Assembly: GCA_015296085.1 (NCBI GenBank)
Contig: DVDT01000073.1
Span: forward strand, 40,819 to 104,818
DNA length: 64,000 nucleotides
DNA from: Trichormus sp. M33_DOE_039
Lineage (GTDB): Bacteria > Cyanobacteriota > Cyanobacteriia > Cyanobacteriales > Nostocaceae
Direction of reading: 5' to 3'
Each line of letters begins with the position of its first letter. Within the stretch, counting starts at the first letter, position 1. Below, piece after piece: positions 1 to 9,828 of the stretch. Under the pieces are notes generated by a model. It made no database searches, had not been told where the DNA came from, and saw nothing but the letters and a program-made list of their open reading frames with translations. Position numbers and translations under genes: made by a program.

Positions 1-416
1 ACAGTATTTGCGTCAATATTAGTAACTGTGATCTCAGCAATTCCCTCTATGGGTTTTTCTGAGCGATATGTAAAAGCATCTCCGTTGGGTAGTTGTAATT
101 GTCCACCAGTAATCTCTGCAATAAAATTGTTTCCCGTGCTGCGATTGGTAATTTGCAGTTTTTCCCCTTGGGTGGTTTCTAAAATTACATCCAATCCTTT
201 GGCTGTGGAATTGGCTTTTACTCCTGTAATGAGAATAATAGTTTCTTGGGTGGTGGTTGGTGTTTGTGCCAAAATGCGAGTATTAAATTGGCTTTTATCC
301 TCGCCTACTGTCTCGGCTTTTGTGGGAGTGGCGAATAAAATAGCGATCGCCAACGGCGCAAACGAAGCGATCGCACTTGTTAGCAGCAAGCTTGAAAACC
401 ATTTATCTAATCTCAT
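1..416 (-). CDS. TonB-dependent receptor with AMIN domain, N-terminal part (runs off left edge)
   Basis: Reading leftward from the ATG at 416, the frame is open to the window edge (about 138 codons). It gives a hydrophobic signal peptide (about residues 1-34, ending near TKAET), a short linker, then an AMIN domain carrying ITGVKAN, VILETTQGEKLQITNRS and FIADITGGQLQLPNGDAF. The same segments occur in the five complete TonB-dependent receptors further right, so this is inferred to be a sixth receptor for an iron-siderophore complex in the outer membrane. The plug and barrel lie outside the window. Unlike the other receptors, its upstream neighbour is a PepSY gene rather than an AraC regulator, although a regulator gene follows further upstream at 1908. 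The call rests on close similarity to the complete paralogues. Confidence 0.85.
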   Translation of the reverse strand, partial: MRLDKWFSSLLLTSAIASFAPLAIAILFATPTKAETVGEDKSQFNTRILAQTPTTTQETIILITGVKANSTAKGLDVILETTQGEKLQITNRSTGNNFIAEITGGQLQLPNGDAFTYRSEKPIEGIAEITVTNIDANT

Positions 417-565
417 TTATCTACCCACATGAAATCAAACTACTTGTCCGTAACTCAAGCGGACAGCTATTAAAAGAATATTTTTGGAATTACCAGCTAA
501 AATCTTATTAGTAAGTATTGTCAAGAATTTTACGGAAAGTAGAGGGAACGCTCAAGTCTAGTATG

Positions 566-599
566 TTCTCCAAACGGAATTTTTCGGTTCTTGAAACGG
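566..599 (-). promoter_or_regulatory. Paired direct repeat upstream of the left-edge receptor (putative regulator site)
   Basis: Two half-sites, TTCTCCAAACGG (566) and TTCTTGAAACGG (588), lie 22 bp apart, each followed by AATTTTTCGG or AATTTTTTCGG. They are about 150 bp upstream of the receptor start at 416. The AAACGG core and roughly two-helical-turn spacing resemble the paired sites found upstream of the five other receptors. AraC-family proteins commonly bind such direct repeats; binding here is inferred. Confidence 0.5.
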
Positions 600-695
600 A
601 ATTTTTTCGGAAAAAAACGCTAGTACATAACTCAAGTAAATATTAGAAAATCGCCATTTTCTGGGAATTTTGGCTGTAAAGAGGTATTTAGCAAT

Positions 696-1814
696 CTAAG
701 TTTTTAAATTTACAGGGCTGACATCTTGAGATTTTAGGAATTTAGGCCGATAACGCCACATTGCAAAGCCAGTGACAAACAATACAGTAGGAGCAAGACC
801 AACGAAAATATAGAGAATACGAGTTGCTAGTCCGCCAAAAGTACCGTAATGTAGGGGGATAAAAGCATCTAGCACTTTATCACCAACAGAAAGCGATCGC
901 GAACTCCGAACATACAACACCTTTCCTGTGTATTGATCTAAATACACTCTGCTACGCCAAACTTCTTTTTCTTCAGCAAATCTTTTACCCACTCTAAATA
1001 CAGACTCTGGGCTAGTGGGAAAAGAAATATAAGTAGTAGTAGCTTCTGGTAAAGCTTGATCAGCGCGCTGCAAAATTTCTCCTAAAGCTAATGTTGATTT
1101 CCCTAGAATCGGTTGAGATTTAGGTTCTATCGGTTTCGCAGAAAAAGTAGCAGCATAAATCACAGGTTCAGAGTAAGAGTAAAAATTCCAACAAAATCCT
1201 GTGAAACCAGCAATTCCCAAAAATACTGCGGCGATCGCTCCTACTACTTTATGGATATCAAAATTTTTACGTTTGATATGACCATTCCATTTGATTTTGA
1301 ACCCTGCAATTAGCTTTCGCCAACCCGGCCAGAGAATCATCCCTGTAATGCTGAGGATTAACATTAACAATGCTGCTATCCCCACAATCATCATTCCAAT
1401 ATCGCCAGCCAGTAAAGAATAGTGAAGTTTGTAAATCATACTCATGATGGTGTATTCACTATTGCGATCGCCTAAAATTTTACCTGTGTATGGATTGACA
1501 ATTACTTCTAATGTCGGTTTATGTGGAGATTGCAATTCGATGTGTATTGGTTGGTTGGGTTTTTGGGGTAATTGCAAAAAACTAAAACTTAAGCTGGGAT
1601 CGGGATAGGCTAGTTTCACATTATCAATAACAGATAATATTGACACCTGTTGCTGTTGGGGTGTGATTTTGCTAAACTGTAATTCCAACAAAAAATGACT
1701 AATTTCTTCCTGAAAAACTAGTAAGCTACCTGTGAAGCCAACTACCATAATAATTAACCCAACAGCTAATCCTAAATAACGGTGTATTTGGAAAGCCAAA
1801 TTGCGAAATTTCAT
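696..1814 (-). CDS. PepSY-associated transmembrane protein (iron-uptake associated)
   Basis: This is a 372-residue inner-membrane protein of the PepSY-associated TM family (PiuB-like). The N-terminal FQIHRYLGLAVGLIIMV opens the first membrane segment. Further segments lie at about 140-160, 190-210 and 335-355, with a conserved IHKVVG after a cytoplasmic loop, and a periplasmic PepSY-like stretch (VNPYTGKILGDR) between the first and second. Members are often encoded beside TonB-dependent receptors and are suspected to act in siderophore handling or ferric reduction, but the reaction is not established. The ATG at 1814 was chosen over an in-frame TTG at 1835. It is transcribed toward the left-edge receptor and may be co-regulated with it. 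Confidence 0.8.
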   Translation of the reverse strand: MKFRNLAFQIHRYLGLAVGLIIMVVGFTGSLLVFQEEISHFLLELQFSKITPQQQQVSILSVIDNVKLAYPDPSLSFSFLQLPQKPNQPIHIELQSPHKPTLEVIVNPYTGKILGDRNSEYTIMSMIYKLHYSLLAGDIGMMIVGIAALLMLILSITGMILWPGWRKLIAGFKIKWNGHIKRKNFDIHKVVGAIAAVFLGIAGFTGFCWNFYSYSEPVIYAATFSAKPIEPKSQPILGKSTLALGEILQRADQALPEATTTYISFPTSPESVFRVGKRFAEEKEVWRSRVYLDQYTGKVLYVRSSRSLSVGDKVLDAFIPLHYGTFGGLATRILYIFVGLAPTVLFVTGFAMWRYRPKFLKSQDVSPVNLKT

Positions 1815-1907
1815 ATTAAAGCTATTTATTCTCAATATTTAATAACCGCAAAGTCATATCAAATTCTAGGGTGAATTTGGCTCTATGTTTGGCAGATAAA
1901 CTTTGTG

Positions 1908-2927
1908 CTAAACAGCGTTTTTGCGGGAGTAAACGCTAGGCTTGACACCAAACTTCTTATAAAAAGCTGTCATAAAAGCACTGCGGCTAGAATAACCTAC
2001 ATATTGAGCTACTTGATTGACATTCAATTTTGCATCCAAAAGTAATTCTTGCGCTCGTTCCATGCGATAGTTATGTAAATAACCAAAGACAGTTGTACCG
2101 AATATTTGCTGAAAGCCTTTTTTAAGAGTGCAATCATTCAGATTGACTTGCCGTGCTAATGCTATTAATGTTGGTGGATTAGTAAAATTATTAATCAGAA
2201 TATCTCTAGCTTGATAAATACTATCAATCTGTATTGGCTTGAGACTAATATTTGTATCAAATGGTGGTGAATCTTGTAAATCTTCCAATCGAATTGCCAT
2301 TAATTCTAAAACTTTAGCCTCTAAATATAGTTGCTTTGTTAAAGCTTGATAAGGACAATTTAATATCTGTTGTAAAATTGTTTGCATTTGTGGGGTTGTC
2401 CTACCAATTTGAAATAAATTTATTTCACTATCGGCTTTTTCAATAATGTTTCTAAGATTGACTGGTAATGTATCAAAATGAGGAATTGTCAAACTTTTAA
2501 ACAAAGAATATTCAATATGAACATCTAACTTTAACATCCTTTCTTGTGCTTCCCACTCCTGATATCCTCTTTCACCATTATCAACAGCCAATGATACAAA
2601 ATTTTGTCCTGTTTTGACATCTCTATTATGATCGCTATGATTGAAAATACTAAAACCTAATTCTAAATAAGTACAATTTTGATTTGGTGTAGTGACAACA
2701 ACTAAATCTTCTTGCAACTTATAATCATCTATCAACAGAGAAATTCCGGGTCGTACGTGATACCAATATCTATAACCATGACTTATGCCTTTGGGATCAT
2801 GTAGTCGAAATTCATAAGTTATTGGTTGAAAATGACTGTTATTATCAAGTGAAGTTGACGGCAATAAATGATAACAATCTGCCGATTCTTCTAAAACAAG
2901 GGTCACGTCGATTCGCTCCGACTTCAA
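1908..2927 (-). CDS. AraC-family transcriptional regulator (PchR-like)
   Basis: The C-terminal about 100 residues form the double helix-turn-helix typical of AraC regulators: ALARQVNLNDCTLKKGFQQIF, then MERAQELL and a second helix pair in VAQYVGYSSRSAFMTAFYKKFG. The N-terminal about 220 residues match the sensing domain of the five other regulators here, including the CPYQALTKQLYLEAKVLELMA segment. It probably activates siderophore receptor genes when the cognate ferric siderophore is present, as PchR-type proteins do. It is the most divergent of the six and the only one not immediately followed by a receptor gene; the PepSY gene intervenes. The frame begins with TTG at 2927; a GTG at 2906 would give an N-terminus more like the paralogues. 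Confidence 0.85.
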   Translation of the reverse strand: MKSERIDVTLVLEESADCYHLLPSTSLDNNSHFQPITYEFRLHDPKGISHGYRYWYHVRPGISLLIDDYKLQEDLVVVTTPNQNCTYLELGFSIFNHSDHNRDVKTGQNFVSLAVDNGERGYQEWEAQERMLKLDVHIEYSLFKSLTIPHFDTLPVNLRNIIEKADSEINLFQIGRTTPQMQTILQQILNCPYQALTKQLYLEAKVLELMAIRLEDLQDSPPFDTNISLKPIQIDSIYQARDILINNFTNPPTLIALARQVNLNDCTLKKGFQQIFGTTVFGYLHNYRMERAQELLLDAKLNVNQVAQYVGYSSRSAFMTAFYKKFGVKPSVYSRKNAV

Positions 2928-3306
2928 AATACTCTACGAGCAGGCTTGCACCTACAAAAGTTATGGAATTTGGAATTGCTCAATAAAATAGATGACAATT
3001 AATAAGGGAATTCCAACTAAAGAAAATATCCCATCGTAAGAGGATGTTTGAAAATTGTTTCGCTGTGTTTTTAAACACTTATTTATCCCCCCTAACCCCC
3101 CTTGAAAAAGGGGGGAACTAGACCTCTAAGGGTTAGCAGAGGAAGCAGAGGGAGATCAGGATTTTTATTGACATCTTTGCTCTTGATTATTAAATATTTT
3201 AATTTCTGGAAGTCCCTAAGATTAATTGTCTACAAATGAGTATTAAAAGTTATGAAATTAACTTAATCAAGTAGGGCAACACTAGGTGTAGGGTTGCCAA
3301 TAGCAA
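2928..3306. other. Intergenic region with a C/G hairpin repeat
   Basis: No gene is recognised in this 379-bp gap. It holds a short dispersed hairpin at about 3086-3115, six C, TT, a small loop, AA and six G, preceded by ATCCCCCCTAA. The same motif recurs inside the MITE-like element near 43,940. A weaker hairpin (GGGCAAC at 3274 with GTTGCC at 3293) lies just past the end of the DUF1636 gene and may terminate its transcript. Confidence 0.45.
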
Positions 3307-3699
3307 CTAATCTTCAGGCTTTGTCAGTACAGAAGGAATACTTGCAAAAATAGCAGATTCTAACTCTTTTGGGAGTTTTTCCCACATAAACGCCCCTTTA
3401 CGATTATTAATATACATCTGTGTAAACTCCAGTAAGGCCGAAGCATTTTCTGTATCTGGAGGTAGATCCACAAGTAAATAGGTAGGCTTTTCCGGGCTGG
3501 AAACTGCTACAACACAGCCACGACTACAAGCCCACAAACATCCTACAGGATTAATTTCCAGGTCTTCTATTGCGAATTTTTCTGTGGATAAAGCGGTCAG
3601 TTTATCAAGTAGAATACTGCCATCACAAACCTGATTTTCGGCTAATTCCTCAGATGAACGGTGACAAGATTTGCAAACAAATAAGGTATGTTTGATCAT
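3307..3699 (-). CDS. DUF1636 small cysteine-containing protein
   Basis: This 130-residue protein matches the DUF1636 family. The N-terminal LFVCKSCHRSS and a later GCLWACSRGCVV provide five cysteines in a thioredoxin-like-ferredoxin pattern that could hold an Fe-S cluster or another metal. The ATG at 3699 was chosen over a TTG at 3726 because it gives the same N-terminus as the paralogue at 18733-19104. It follows exbD on the same strand, and the paralogue also sits inside the siderophore array, so an iron-related role is likely. The biochemical function is unknown. A small-protein electron or iron carrier acting after siderophore uptake is one possibility. Confidence 0.8.
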   Translation of the reverse strand: MIKHTLFVCKSCHRSSEELAENQVCDGSILLDKLTALSTEKFAIEDLEINPVGCLWACSRGCVVAVSSPEKPTYLLVDLPPDTENASALLEFTQMYINNRKGAFMWEKLPKELESAIFASIPSVLTKPED

Positions 3700-3766
3700 G
3701 GTTTTAATATGTGTTGATGATGGCAATAAAGAACCCCACGCCCGGTCAACCTTGATGTGATGACAA

Positions 3767-4171
3767 CTACTGCTTTTGAGTAGCGATCGCTAACTTAGCA
3801 CCTTTAACCTGTCGAACTTGATCCATGACAGCAACAACCTTACCATGACCGACCCGTTCATCAGCATTAATCACCACCAAAGTATCAGCATTAGAACCAA
3901 CCACATTACGAATTTGTTCCGCCAAAGAATCAACTAGTACAGGTTGACGATTCAAACTAACTGCCCCTTGCTCGTCAACTGTAATCGTAATCTTAGCTGG
4001 GACTTGCTGTTGATTGGATGTAGCCGCCTTGGGTAAATTGACAGGTAAACCTTCAGAGCGAGTTAAAAACAGCGTTGACATGATAAAAAATGTCAAAATC
4101 GCAAAAATCACGTCAATCATCGGCACAATATTAATCTGTGCGGGGATATCGGGTTCATCTTGCAGACGCAT
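3767..4171 (-). CDS. exbD: ExbD, energy-transducing membrane protein
   Basis: A 134-residue protein with one N-terminal membrane segment containing the proton-path aspartate (NIVPMIDVIFAILTFFIMS), then a periplasmic domain (KITITVDEQGAVSLN and TLVVINADERVGHGKVVAVMD) typical of ExbD/TolR. With ExbB it passes proton-motive force to TonB, which powers the outer-membrane receptors. The ATG at 4171 was chosen because AAAGGGG lies 9 nt before it; an upstream ATG at 4192 is possible. Its start lies inside the 3' end of exbB, so the two are translationally coupled. No tonB gene is visible in the window, so TonB must be supplied from elsewhere. Confidence 0.9.
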   Translation of the reverse strand: MRLQDEPDIPAQINIVPMIDVIFAILTFFIMSTLFLTRSEGLPVNLPKAATSNQQQVPAKITITVDEQGAVSLNRQPVLVDSLAEQIRNVVGSNADTLVVINADERVGHGKVVAVMDQVRQVKGAKLAIATQKQ

Positions 4172-4808
4172 AGGTTTTTTCCCCTTTTTCATAGCGGCGA
4201 CGATAGAGCAATTCTAACTGTCCACCATACTCTTGAAACAAAGCCATCTGCCGAGTATAAAGTCCCCGAAAAGAATTCGCGAAAAATAGTGTAAAGATAG
4301 CAACAATTAATCCGGCAGCTGTTGATACTAAAGCTTCACTGATCCCTGCAGTCACACCTGCGGTTTTTGTCCCACCAACATCACCAATATCCAAAGAAGC
4401 AAAAGAAGTAATCAAACCTAAAACTGTACCCAGTAAACCTAACAGTGGTGCTAAACCGATAATCGTATCAAAAATATTTTGAAAGCGTTTGAGGATTGGA
4501 ATCTCCGCCTGCGCCTCACTTTCCAAAGCCAAACGAAACTCCTCCGGCGTTGGTTCCTCCAACTCCAATGCTGCCAAAAACACCCTAGCTAGAGGTAAAT
4601 CTGCATTTTGTCGGAGTAGATCAATCGCACCCACTACATTGTCTAAGCGATAGAGTTTTAATACTTCTTTGACGACACGACCTTGACGGTTATTGAGTTT
4701 CAGCCAAAATCGCACACGTTCAATAATCAATGCTACTGCCAAGATTGAAAAGCCCAATAGCGGCCACATCACTACGCCGCCAGCCACAAACAGATTCTTA
4801 ATTCCCAT
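4155..4808 (-). CDS. exbB: ExbB, MotA/TolQ/ExbB proton channel protein
   Basis: A 217-residue inner-membrane protein of the MotA/TolQ/ExbB family. A first membrane segment (VMWPLLGFSILAVALIIERV) is followed by a cytoplasmic loop and two further segments that include the conserved GLAPLLGLLGTVLGLI and ALVSTAAGLIVAIFTLFFAN. It forms the ExbB-ExbD proton channel that energises TonB. The ATG at 4808 was chosen over 4850 because it begins with the family-typical short N-terminus and has GAGG upstream. It overlaps exbD by 17 nt. With the divergent ABC importer and the receptor array, it supplies the shared energy system of the island. Confidence 0.9.
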   Translation of the reverse strand: MGIKNLFVAGGVVMWPLLGFSILAVALIIERVRFWLKLNNRQGRVVKEVLKLYRLDNVVGAIDLLRQNADLPLARVFLAALELEEPTPEEFRLALESEAQAEIPILKRFQNIFDTIIGLAPLLGLLGTVLGLITSFASLDIGDVGGTKTAGVTAGISEALVSTAAGLIVAIFTLFFANSFRGLYTRQMALFQEYGGQLELLYRRRYEKGEKTYASAR

Positions 4809-5455
4809 GCCAAGCCTCGTAACGCCAACAACAGAAAAACTACATAGCATCGTCAGATAAATTGAGAGTTATTGTCAAGATATTTTCCAGAACTTTGCTA
4901 AACTTATGCAATTAGGCTGATAGCATTTCTCTAGAAAAAATCGCTATAAAACTCTATTATGCAAGGCTTTAGGCATTAAATACAGTTAAGAGCTTGACTA
5001 AATAATCACTTGATATTTCTAACTAAGCATCTTACTATGTCTAAGTTAGTAATATTAAATTGCAATAAATTATGACCTTTTTATGACCTTTTCGGGCATA
5101 GCTGTGGAGCCGAGTTCTAAAGAAACTAAGGCTCTCAGGTATTTTCTGATGTGAAGTCTAGTGGGTTCGATAAAGTTGCATATGGAGGATGCGATATGAG
5201 CCTAAAGTTACGCAATCATCACCCCAATCACAACCAACAGCAACTTGACGACTGCGACAGATTCCAGAACGAAGGACTCGGCTGATAATGCTAGCAGCTT
5301 CAGGAGTGCCTTGTATCGTTCTCCTCAACAATCTCCTACTCAACCTGTATCAGAATGCTCCCACCCATACTAAGAATAAAAATTAATAATTTTGTGGATA
5401 GAAAATAATGGTTGGCTAAACCTGAATCATCTGTTCCCTCTTTACCAACAAAAGA
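4809..5455. other. Divergent intergenic region between exbB and the ABC importer
   Basis: About 650 bp separate the leftward exbB-exbD genes from the rightward permease genes, so both promoters should lie here. A single half-site ATTTTGTGGATA (5390-5401) is the reverse complement of TATCCACAAAAT, close to the half-site at 12522, but no second copy is seen about 20 bp away. I see no convincing gene. A short leftward open frame at 5158-5343 starts with TTG and matches nothing I recognise. Confidence 0.4.
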
Positions 5456-6487
5456 ATGACAAGAGCAACTACAGCATCACCTAGAAACTGGAAAATACCC
5501 CAAATCTCACCATTAGCAGGCCTCATTTTGGGAATAATGATCCTGTTAATTTGCTTAGTGTACAGTGTCACTTTAGGGGCAGCAGAAATACCTTTAAATA
5601 AGATTCTAGAATCTTTCATCCTATTTGATGGTTCTTATGAACATTTAGTGATTCAGACGGTGAGATTACCGCGATCGCTCGTTGCACTGCTGGTAGGATC
5701 ATCTTTGGCAGTTGCCGGTGCATTAATGCAAGGTTTGACACGCAACCCCTTAGCAGATCCAGGTATTTTGGGTATTGAGTCAGGAGCAGCATTGGCTGTA
5801 GTTACCACAATTTTTGTGTTTGGTAGCTCCTCTTTGAGTGTTTTAACGATTGTGGCCTTTTTGGGTGCAGGGGCGACAGCAATGTTAGTCTACCTCCTGG
5901 GTTCTCTAGGAAAGGGAGGAGCTACCCCACTGAATCTGACAGTCGCAGGTGCAGCTTTGACGGCTCTGATTTCTTCCCTCACCACAGCTATTCTCATCGT
6001 CAGTCAACGCACCTTAGAAGAAATTAGATTTTGGTTAGCAGGTTCTTTGGCTGGACGAGATTTTGACATCTTATTATCAGCCTTACCTTTCGTCGTTATT
6101 GGTTTAGTAATTGCTTTTGTCCTGGGTAGACAAATTACAACCATGAGTCTGGGTGAAGATGTGGCTAAAGGTTTAGGTCAAGAGACTGCTTGGGTCAAAA
6201 TCACTACAGCTATCAGCGTAGTTTTACTAGCGGGAAGTTCCGTATCTCTAGCCGGGCCAATCGGCTTTATTGGCTTAGTCGTTCCCCATATGGTGAGATT
6301 TTTTATCAAAGCTGACTACCGTTGGATTTTGCCATACTCCGCAGTAGTCGGTGCAACTTTACTGTTAGTTGCAGATGTGGCAGCGCGTGTCCTCCTCAAA
6401 CCCCAGGAATTACCCGTGGGAGTCATGACAGCCTTAGTTGGCGCACCCTTTTTTGTCTACTTGGCTAAATCAAAGGTAAAAAAATGA
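5456..6487 (+). CDS. Iron-siderophore ABC transporter permease (FecCD family), first subunit
   Basis: A 343-residue polytopic permease of the FecCD/BtuC family. The family signatures are visible: [51 protein letters not shown], and near the C-terminus [20 protein letters not shown]. About nine to ten hydrophobic helices are expected across its length. It forms half of the transmembrane channel that brings the iron-siderophore complex from the periplasm into the cytoplasm. The next permease begins inside its last codons (ATGA overlap), so the pair is translationally coupled. This is the only permease set in the window, although five binding-protein genes are present. Confidence 0.92.
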   Translation: MTRATTASPRNWKIPQISPLAGLILGIMILLICLVYSVTLGAAEIPLNKILESFILFDGSYEHLVIQTVRLPRSLVALLVGSSLAVAGALMQGLTRNPLADPGILGIESGAALAVVTTIFVFGSSSLSVLTIVAFLGAGATAMLVYLLGSLGKGGATPLNLTVAGAALTALISSLTTAILIVSQRTLEEIRFWLAGSLAGRDFDILLSALPFVVIGLVIAFVLGRQITTMSLGEDVAKGLGQETAWVKITTAISVVLLAGSSVSLAGPIGFIGLVVPHMVRFFIKADYRWILPYSAVVGATLLLVADVAARVLLKPQELPVGVMTALVGAPFFVYLAKSKVKK

Positions 6488-7524
6488 AGTTGGATTGGCT
6501 TGTTATCCGTTCCGAAACGATATCTTTGCGGATTGACCCCCGTGTACCACCAATGCTCTTATGTTTGGCAGTGGCAGTTTTGGTGGCGATGGTGATGAAT
6601 TTAGGACGGGGTGAATATCCGATTTCTCCCTTAGATATCGTCAAAACTGTCTTGGGCATAGATACAGGCAACCCAGATCACGCTTTTGTAATTTATAACC
6701 TGCGTCTACCCCGTACCCTGGTAGCCGTCATGGTGGGTATGGCATTGGCCGTTTCTGGGACTATCTTTCAAGGCATCACACGTAACCCATTAGCTGATCC
6801 CGGTATTATTGGCATCAATGCGGGAGCAAGTCTAGCAGCCGTTTCCGTCATTGTCTTATTTCCATCAACACCCATTTACACTTTGCCTTTATCAGCATTT
6901 TTGGGTGCTTTATTGATGGCTGGTTTAATTTACTCCTTGGCTTGGAATAATGGTAGTTCCCCCGTTTTGTTTATTTTAATGGGCGTAGGATTGTCTGCGA
7001 TCGCTGGAGCTTTTACCAGTTTATTAATTACCTTTGGCGATATTTATAGCGTCAGCGATGCCTTGGTATGGTTAGCTGGTAGTGTCTACGGACGCACCTG
7101 GGAACAAGTCTTTTCCTTCTTACCTTGGTTAATCGTTTTTGTACCAATGGCGTTGATATTAGCCAGACATTTAAACATTTTAAATTTGGGAGATGATGTT
7201 GCTAAAGGTTTAGGTACTCGCGTGGAATGGCAACGGGGTTTACTGGTGCTAGTCGGTGTCGCCTTAGCAGGTGCAGGAGTCGCCACAGCAGGCATGATTG
7301 GTTTTGTAGGATTAATTGCACCCCACTTAGGAAGACAGTTAGTAGGGACAAATCATGAAGGATTGCTCCCTACCTCTGCATTGTTGGGAGGAATGATTGT
7401 TGTAGTGGCAGATTTACTAGGAAGAACCCTCTTTGCACCTATCGAAATTCCTTGTGGGGTAGTGACTGCTGCTGTCGGCGCGCCTTATTTTCTCTATTTG
7501 TTAATTCGTAATCGCAAAAAATAG
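6484..7524 (+). CDS. Iron-siderophore ABC transporter permease (FecCD family), second subunit
   Basis: A 346-residue FecCD-family permease with the same signatures as its neighbour: [62 protein letters not shown] and [19 protein letters not shown]. It overlaps the preceding permease by 4 nt and is followed by the ATPase gene, giving the usual permease-permease-ATPase order. The two permeases probably form a heterodimer in the inner membrane. The partner binding lipoproteins are encoded separately on the opposite strand from 8766 onward. Confidence 0.92.
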   Translation: MKLDWLVIRSETISLRIDPRVPPMLLCLAVAVLVAMVMNLGRGEYPISPLDIVKTVLGIDTGNPDHAFVIYNLRLPRTLVAVMVGMALAVSGTIFQGITRNPLADPGIIGINAGASLAAVSVIVLFPSTPIYTLPLSAFLGALLMAGLIYSLAWNNGSSPVLFILMGVGLSAIAGAFTSLLITFGDIYSVSDALVWLAGSVYGRTWEQVFSFLPWLIVFVPMALILARHLNILNLGDDVAKGLGTRVEWQRGLLVLVGVALAGAGVATAGMIGFVGLIAPHLGRQLVGTNHEGLLPTSALLGGMIVVVADLLGRTLFAPIEIPCGVVTAAVGAPYFLYLLIRNRKK

Positions 7525-7527
7525 TTT

Positions 7528-7553
7528 TGGGGATTGGGGATTGAGGATTGGGA
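7528..7553. repeat. Short GGGGATT tandem repeat
   Basis: Just after the second permease stop codon, GGGGATT is repeated about three times with one variant (GAGGATT). Such heptamer runs are common in Nostoc-type genomes. The run provides an in-frame ATG at 7534, which is therefore a poor candidate for the true start of the following ATPase gene. Confidence 0.6.
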
Positions 7554-7578
7554 AAAAACGAGTTTTTATGAATTTAAA

Positions 7579-8409
7579 ATGGTAACAAATATGAAAGGAT
7601 TATCAACGAAAGGTTTATCTTTAGCTTATGATGGTGCGCCAATTATCCATGACCTTAATTTAGCAATTCCTACTGGAAAAGTTAGTGCTTTAGTGGGTGC
7701 AAATGGTTGTGGTAAATCAACTTTATTACGAGGTTTAGCCAGATTACTCAAACCCTATGGCGGTACAGTATATCTGGATGGACAATCTATTTTTAATCTT
7801 TCCACTAAGGAAGTAGCACAGCAATTAGGGATTTTACCTCAAAGTCCAGTTGCGCCAGAAGGATTAACAGTCAGAGACTTAGTAGCACAAGGACGTTATC
7901 CCTATCAAAATTGGTTGCAGCAGTGGTCACAAAAAGATGAAAGAATTGTCCAACAGGCATTAGAGATTACAGATTTGTTAACTTTGTCCGATAGATCCTT
8001 AGATACTTTATCTGGTGGACAAAGACAACGTGCTTGGATAGCAATGGCACTAGCACAAGATACAGATATATTACTGTTAGATGAACCAACTACTTTTTTA
8101 GATTTGGCACATCAAATAGAAGTTTTAGATTTGTTATATGAATTGAACCAACATCAATCAAGAACTATTGTCATGGTACTGCATGATTTAAATCAGGCTT
8201 GTCGTTATGCCGATTATTTGGTTGCAGTCAAACAAGGCAGAATTTTTACGGCTGGAGAACCAAAACAGGTGATGACTGAGGAAATGGTTAAAGAGGTTTT
8301 TGGTTTAGAATGTCGTATTGTTGCTGACCCAGTTGTAGGAACACCGATGTGTGTACCAATAGGACGCAAGGGAGAAAAGCAATTGCAAGCAAATTCTTCT
8401 AATTTTTAG
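7579..8409 (+). CDS. Iron-siderophore ABC transporter ATP-binding protein
   Basis: A cytoplasmic ABC ATPase of the FecE/FepC type, about 276 residues. From the ATG at 7579, the Walker A GANGCGKS is at residues 40-47, the Q-loop is in [13 protein letters not shown], the signature is [14 protein letters not shown], the Walker B is [13 protein letters not shown], and the switch histidine is in [15 protein letters not shown]. It drives import through the two permeases immediately upstream. Starts at 7534, 7579 and 7591 are all in frame; 7534 lies in a simple repeat and is disfavoured, and 7591 would also fit the family length. No further gene follows on this strand, so the operon probably ends here. 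Confidence 0.92.
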   Translation: MVTNMKGLSTKGLSLAYDGAPIIHDLNLAIPTGKVSALVGANGCGKSTLLRGLARLLKPYGGTVYLDGQSIFNLSTKEVAQQLGILPQSPVAPEGLTVRDLVAQGRYPYQNWLQQWSQKDERIVQQALEITDLLTLSDRSLDTLSGGQRQRAWIAMALAQDTDILLLDEPTTFLDLAHQIEVLDLLYELNQHQSRTIVMVLHDLNQACRYADYLVAVKQGRIFTAGEPKQVMTEEMVKEVFGLECRIVADPVVGTPMCVPIGRKGEKQLQANSSNF

Positions 8410-8765
8410 TAGATAGATAGAAAATTTTAGTAATTAATTTTTGAAAAATCCTACTCAAAAATGTTGAAAATTCTGACGAAAGAACAATACGATGAATGCG
8501 AACAGCCTAAAAATTTAGGTTCTTCCAGACTAGATAAACTGAGTTCGGGGTAAGAGGTTAATTCTATTTTAGTTATTGCGTATCATCTGATTCACTGAAT
8601 TGGCTGATTCCTAATTGGTCTATTCACTCACAAGTCCTTGCTCTTTAGTGGCTGTTTTCATCACAGCAACATACTTTCCTGCTTACTTTCCATTCCACCT
8701 CTCTTTCAAGCTAGTGTCAGCGATCGCCATCTCTTGTCTAAAAATTTGAGATAATCGAAGATTGC
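8410..8765. other. Intergenic region between convergent importer and receptor modules
   Basis: 356 bp between the rightward ATPase gene and the leftward binding-protein gene. A 30-codon open frame on the plus strand (8461-8553, starting MLKILTKEQYDE) is the only coding-like stretch. It may be a short gene or the start of a decayed one, but I cannot assign it. No clear terminator or repeat is seen. Confidence 0.3.
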
Positions 8766-9758
8766 CTAAGGTGTGTTGACCAGGTATTTAAACAAATCAT
8801 CAATTACAGCCTCAGCAGCCAGCAAAGTCCCTCCTAACCATGTAGTATCATCCACAAAGTAGACATGGTTATGTTGTACGGCTCGCAGTTTTTGCCATAG
8901 CGGTTTTGCTTGAATTGTTTTGAGTAATTCCTTTTTATCTATATCTCCAGTCATCACAAATAAAATATCCCCATCTATTTGGGCTAAATTTTCTTCGGAA
9001 ATATTCTCAATTCTGCCAAAATTTGAATTCACATCTTGGGCTTTGGGGCGTTGTAATCCCACATCATTTAAAATCCAGCCGTCAAAGGAGTTTTTTACAT
9101 AACTAATTATTCCATCTTTACCTATGTATGCAACAGCAACTTCTTGATTTTGATAACGGCTACCTAAAGCAATCTTCAATTTTTTAATTCGCTGATAATA
9201 TTGTTCCCAAGCTGCTTGTGCGACTTCTTCTTTACCCAGGATTTGAGCGACGAAATTAAAGTGTTCTTGCCAAGATTTTTGCAGATTTTGCCAGTCACCT
9301 AAGACGGTAGGTGCAATTTTTGACAATAGAGGATAAATTTCTTTAACCGGTTCCCAACCCACGATTAAATCGGGTTTAAGTATCAATATTTTTTCTAAAT
9401 TTGGTTGAAGTTGACTGCCTACTGGTTTGATTCCTGCTGTTCTATTTTTTAAATATTTAGGAAATAAATAATCTGGCGAAACATCTGCCGCAAGATACAT
9501 AGTACTTGCAATTGGTTTTACATCAAGAGTTAGTGCATTACCTAATGTGAATTGAGATATGCTCACAATTCGTTGGGGATGATGAGGAATACAAGTTTTT
9601 CCCATTGCGTGTTGAACTATTCGACAGTTCACAGAGGGCAAAGAAACACTAAGGCTAGGTACAGTATGAGTAAATCTATTGCTACAGGATTTTATTAGCA
9701 GAATATTTAGACTAATAATTAAAAATAGGATGATTGCAGTGTTAATCTTCTTGGGCAT
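8766..9758 (-). CDS. FecB-like iron-siderophore binding lipoprotein (module 1)
   Basis: A 330-residue periplasmic binding protein of the FecB/FhuD family. A short basic start and a hydrophobic stretch end in LLIKSC, a usable lipobox although lysine at -2 is unusual. The signature segments shared by all five paralogues are HAMGKTCIPHHPQRIVSI, LKPDLIVGWEPVKEIYPLLSKIAPTV, VGLQRPKAQD, and near the end HVYFVDDTTWLGGTLLAAEAVIDDLFKYL. It should capture a ferric siderophore in the periplasm and deliver it to the ABC importer just to the left. It is the last gene of the leftward unit AraC (12617), receptor (9829), binding protein. Confidence 0.88.
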   Translation of the reverse strand: MPKKINTAIILFLIISLNILLIKSCSNRFTHTVPSLSVSLPSVNCRIVQHAMGKTCIPHHPQRIVSISQFTLGNALTLDVKPIASTMYLAADVSPDYLFPKYLKNRTAGIKPVGSQLQPNLEKILILKPDLIVGWEPVKEIYPLLSKIAPTVLGDWQNLQKSWQEHFNFVAQILGKEEVAQAAWEQYYQRIKKLKIALGSRYQNQEVAVAYIGKDGIISYVKNSFDGWILNDVGLQRPKAQDVNSNFGRIENISEENLAQIDGDILFVMTGDIDKKELLKTIQAKPLWQKLRAVQHNHVYFVDDTTWLGGTLLAAEAVIDDLFKYLVNTP

Positions 9759-9828
9759 TGGAAAAACATTTATTGATAAATCCCTTCCAGTAAATTGAGA
9801 AGGGATTGAGGGAATTTTTTTGCTGTAA

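Noticed and set aside
28..432. Open frame on the plus strand at the left edge
   Set aside because: It is the shadow of the leftward receptor gene, whose signal peptide and AMIN domain are clear on the minus strand.
5158..5343. 61-codon leftward open frame in the exbB-permease gap
   Set aside because: It starts with TTG, has no ribosome-binding site, and its Arg/Cys-rich sequence matches no family I know.
7534..7578. Upstream start for the ABC ATPase gene
   Set aside because: It falls in the GGGGATT tandem repeat, and the extra 15 residues are not family-like.
8461..8553. 30-codon open frame after the ABC ATPase gene
   Set aside because: Protein-like at first sight (MLKILTKEQYDE) but too short and without a clear ribosome-binding site; mentioned only in the intergenic entry.
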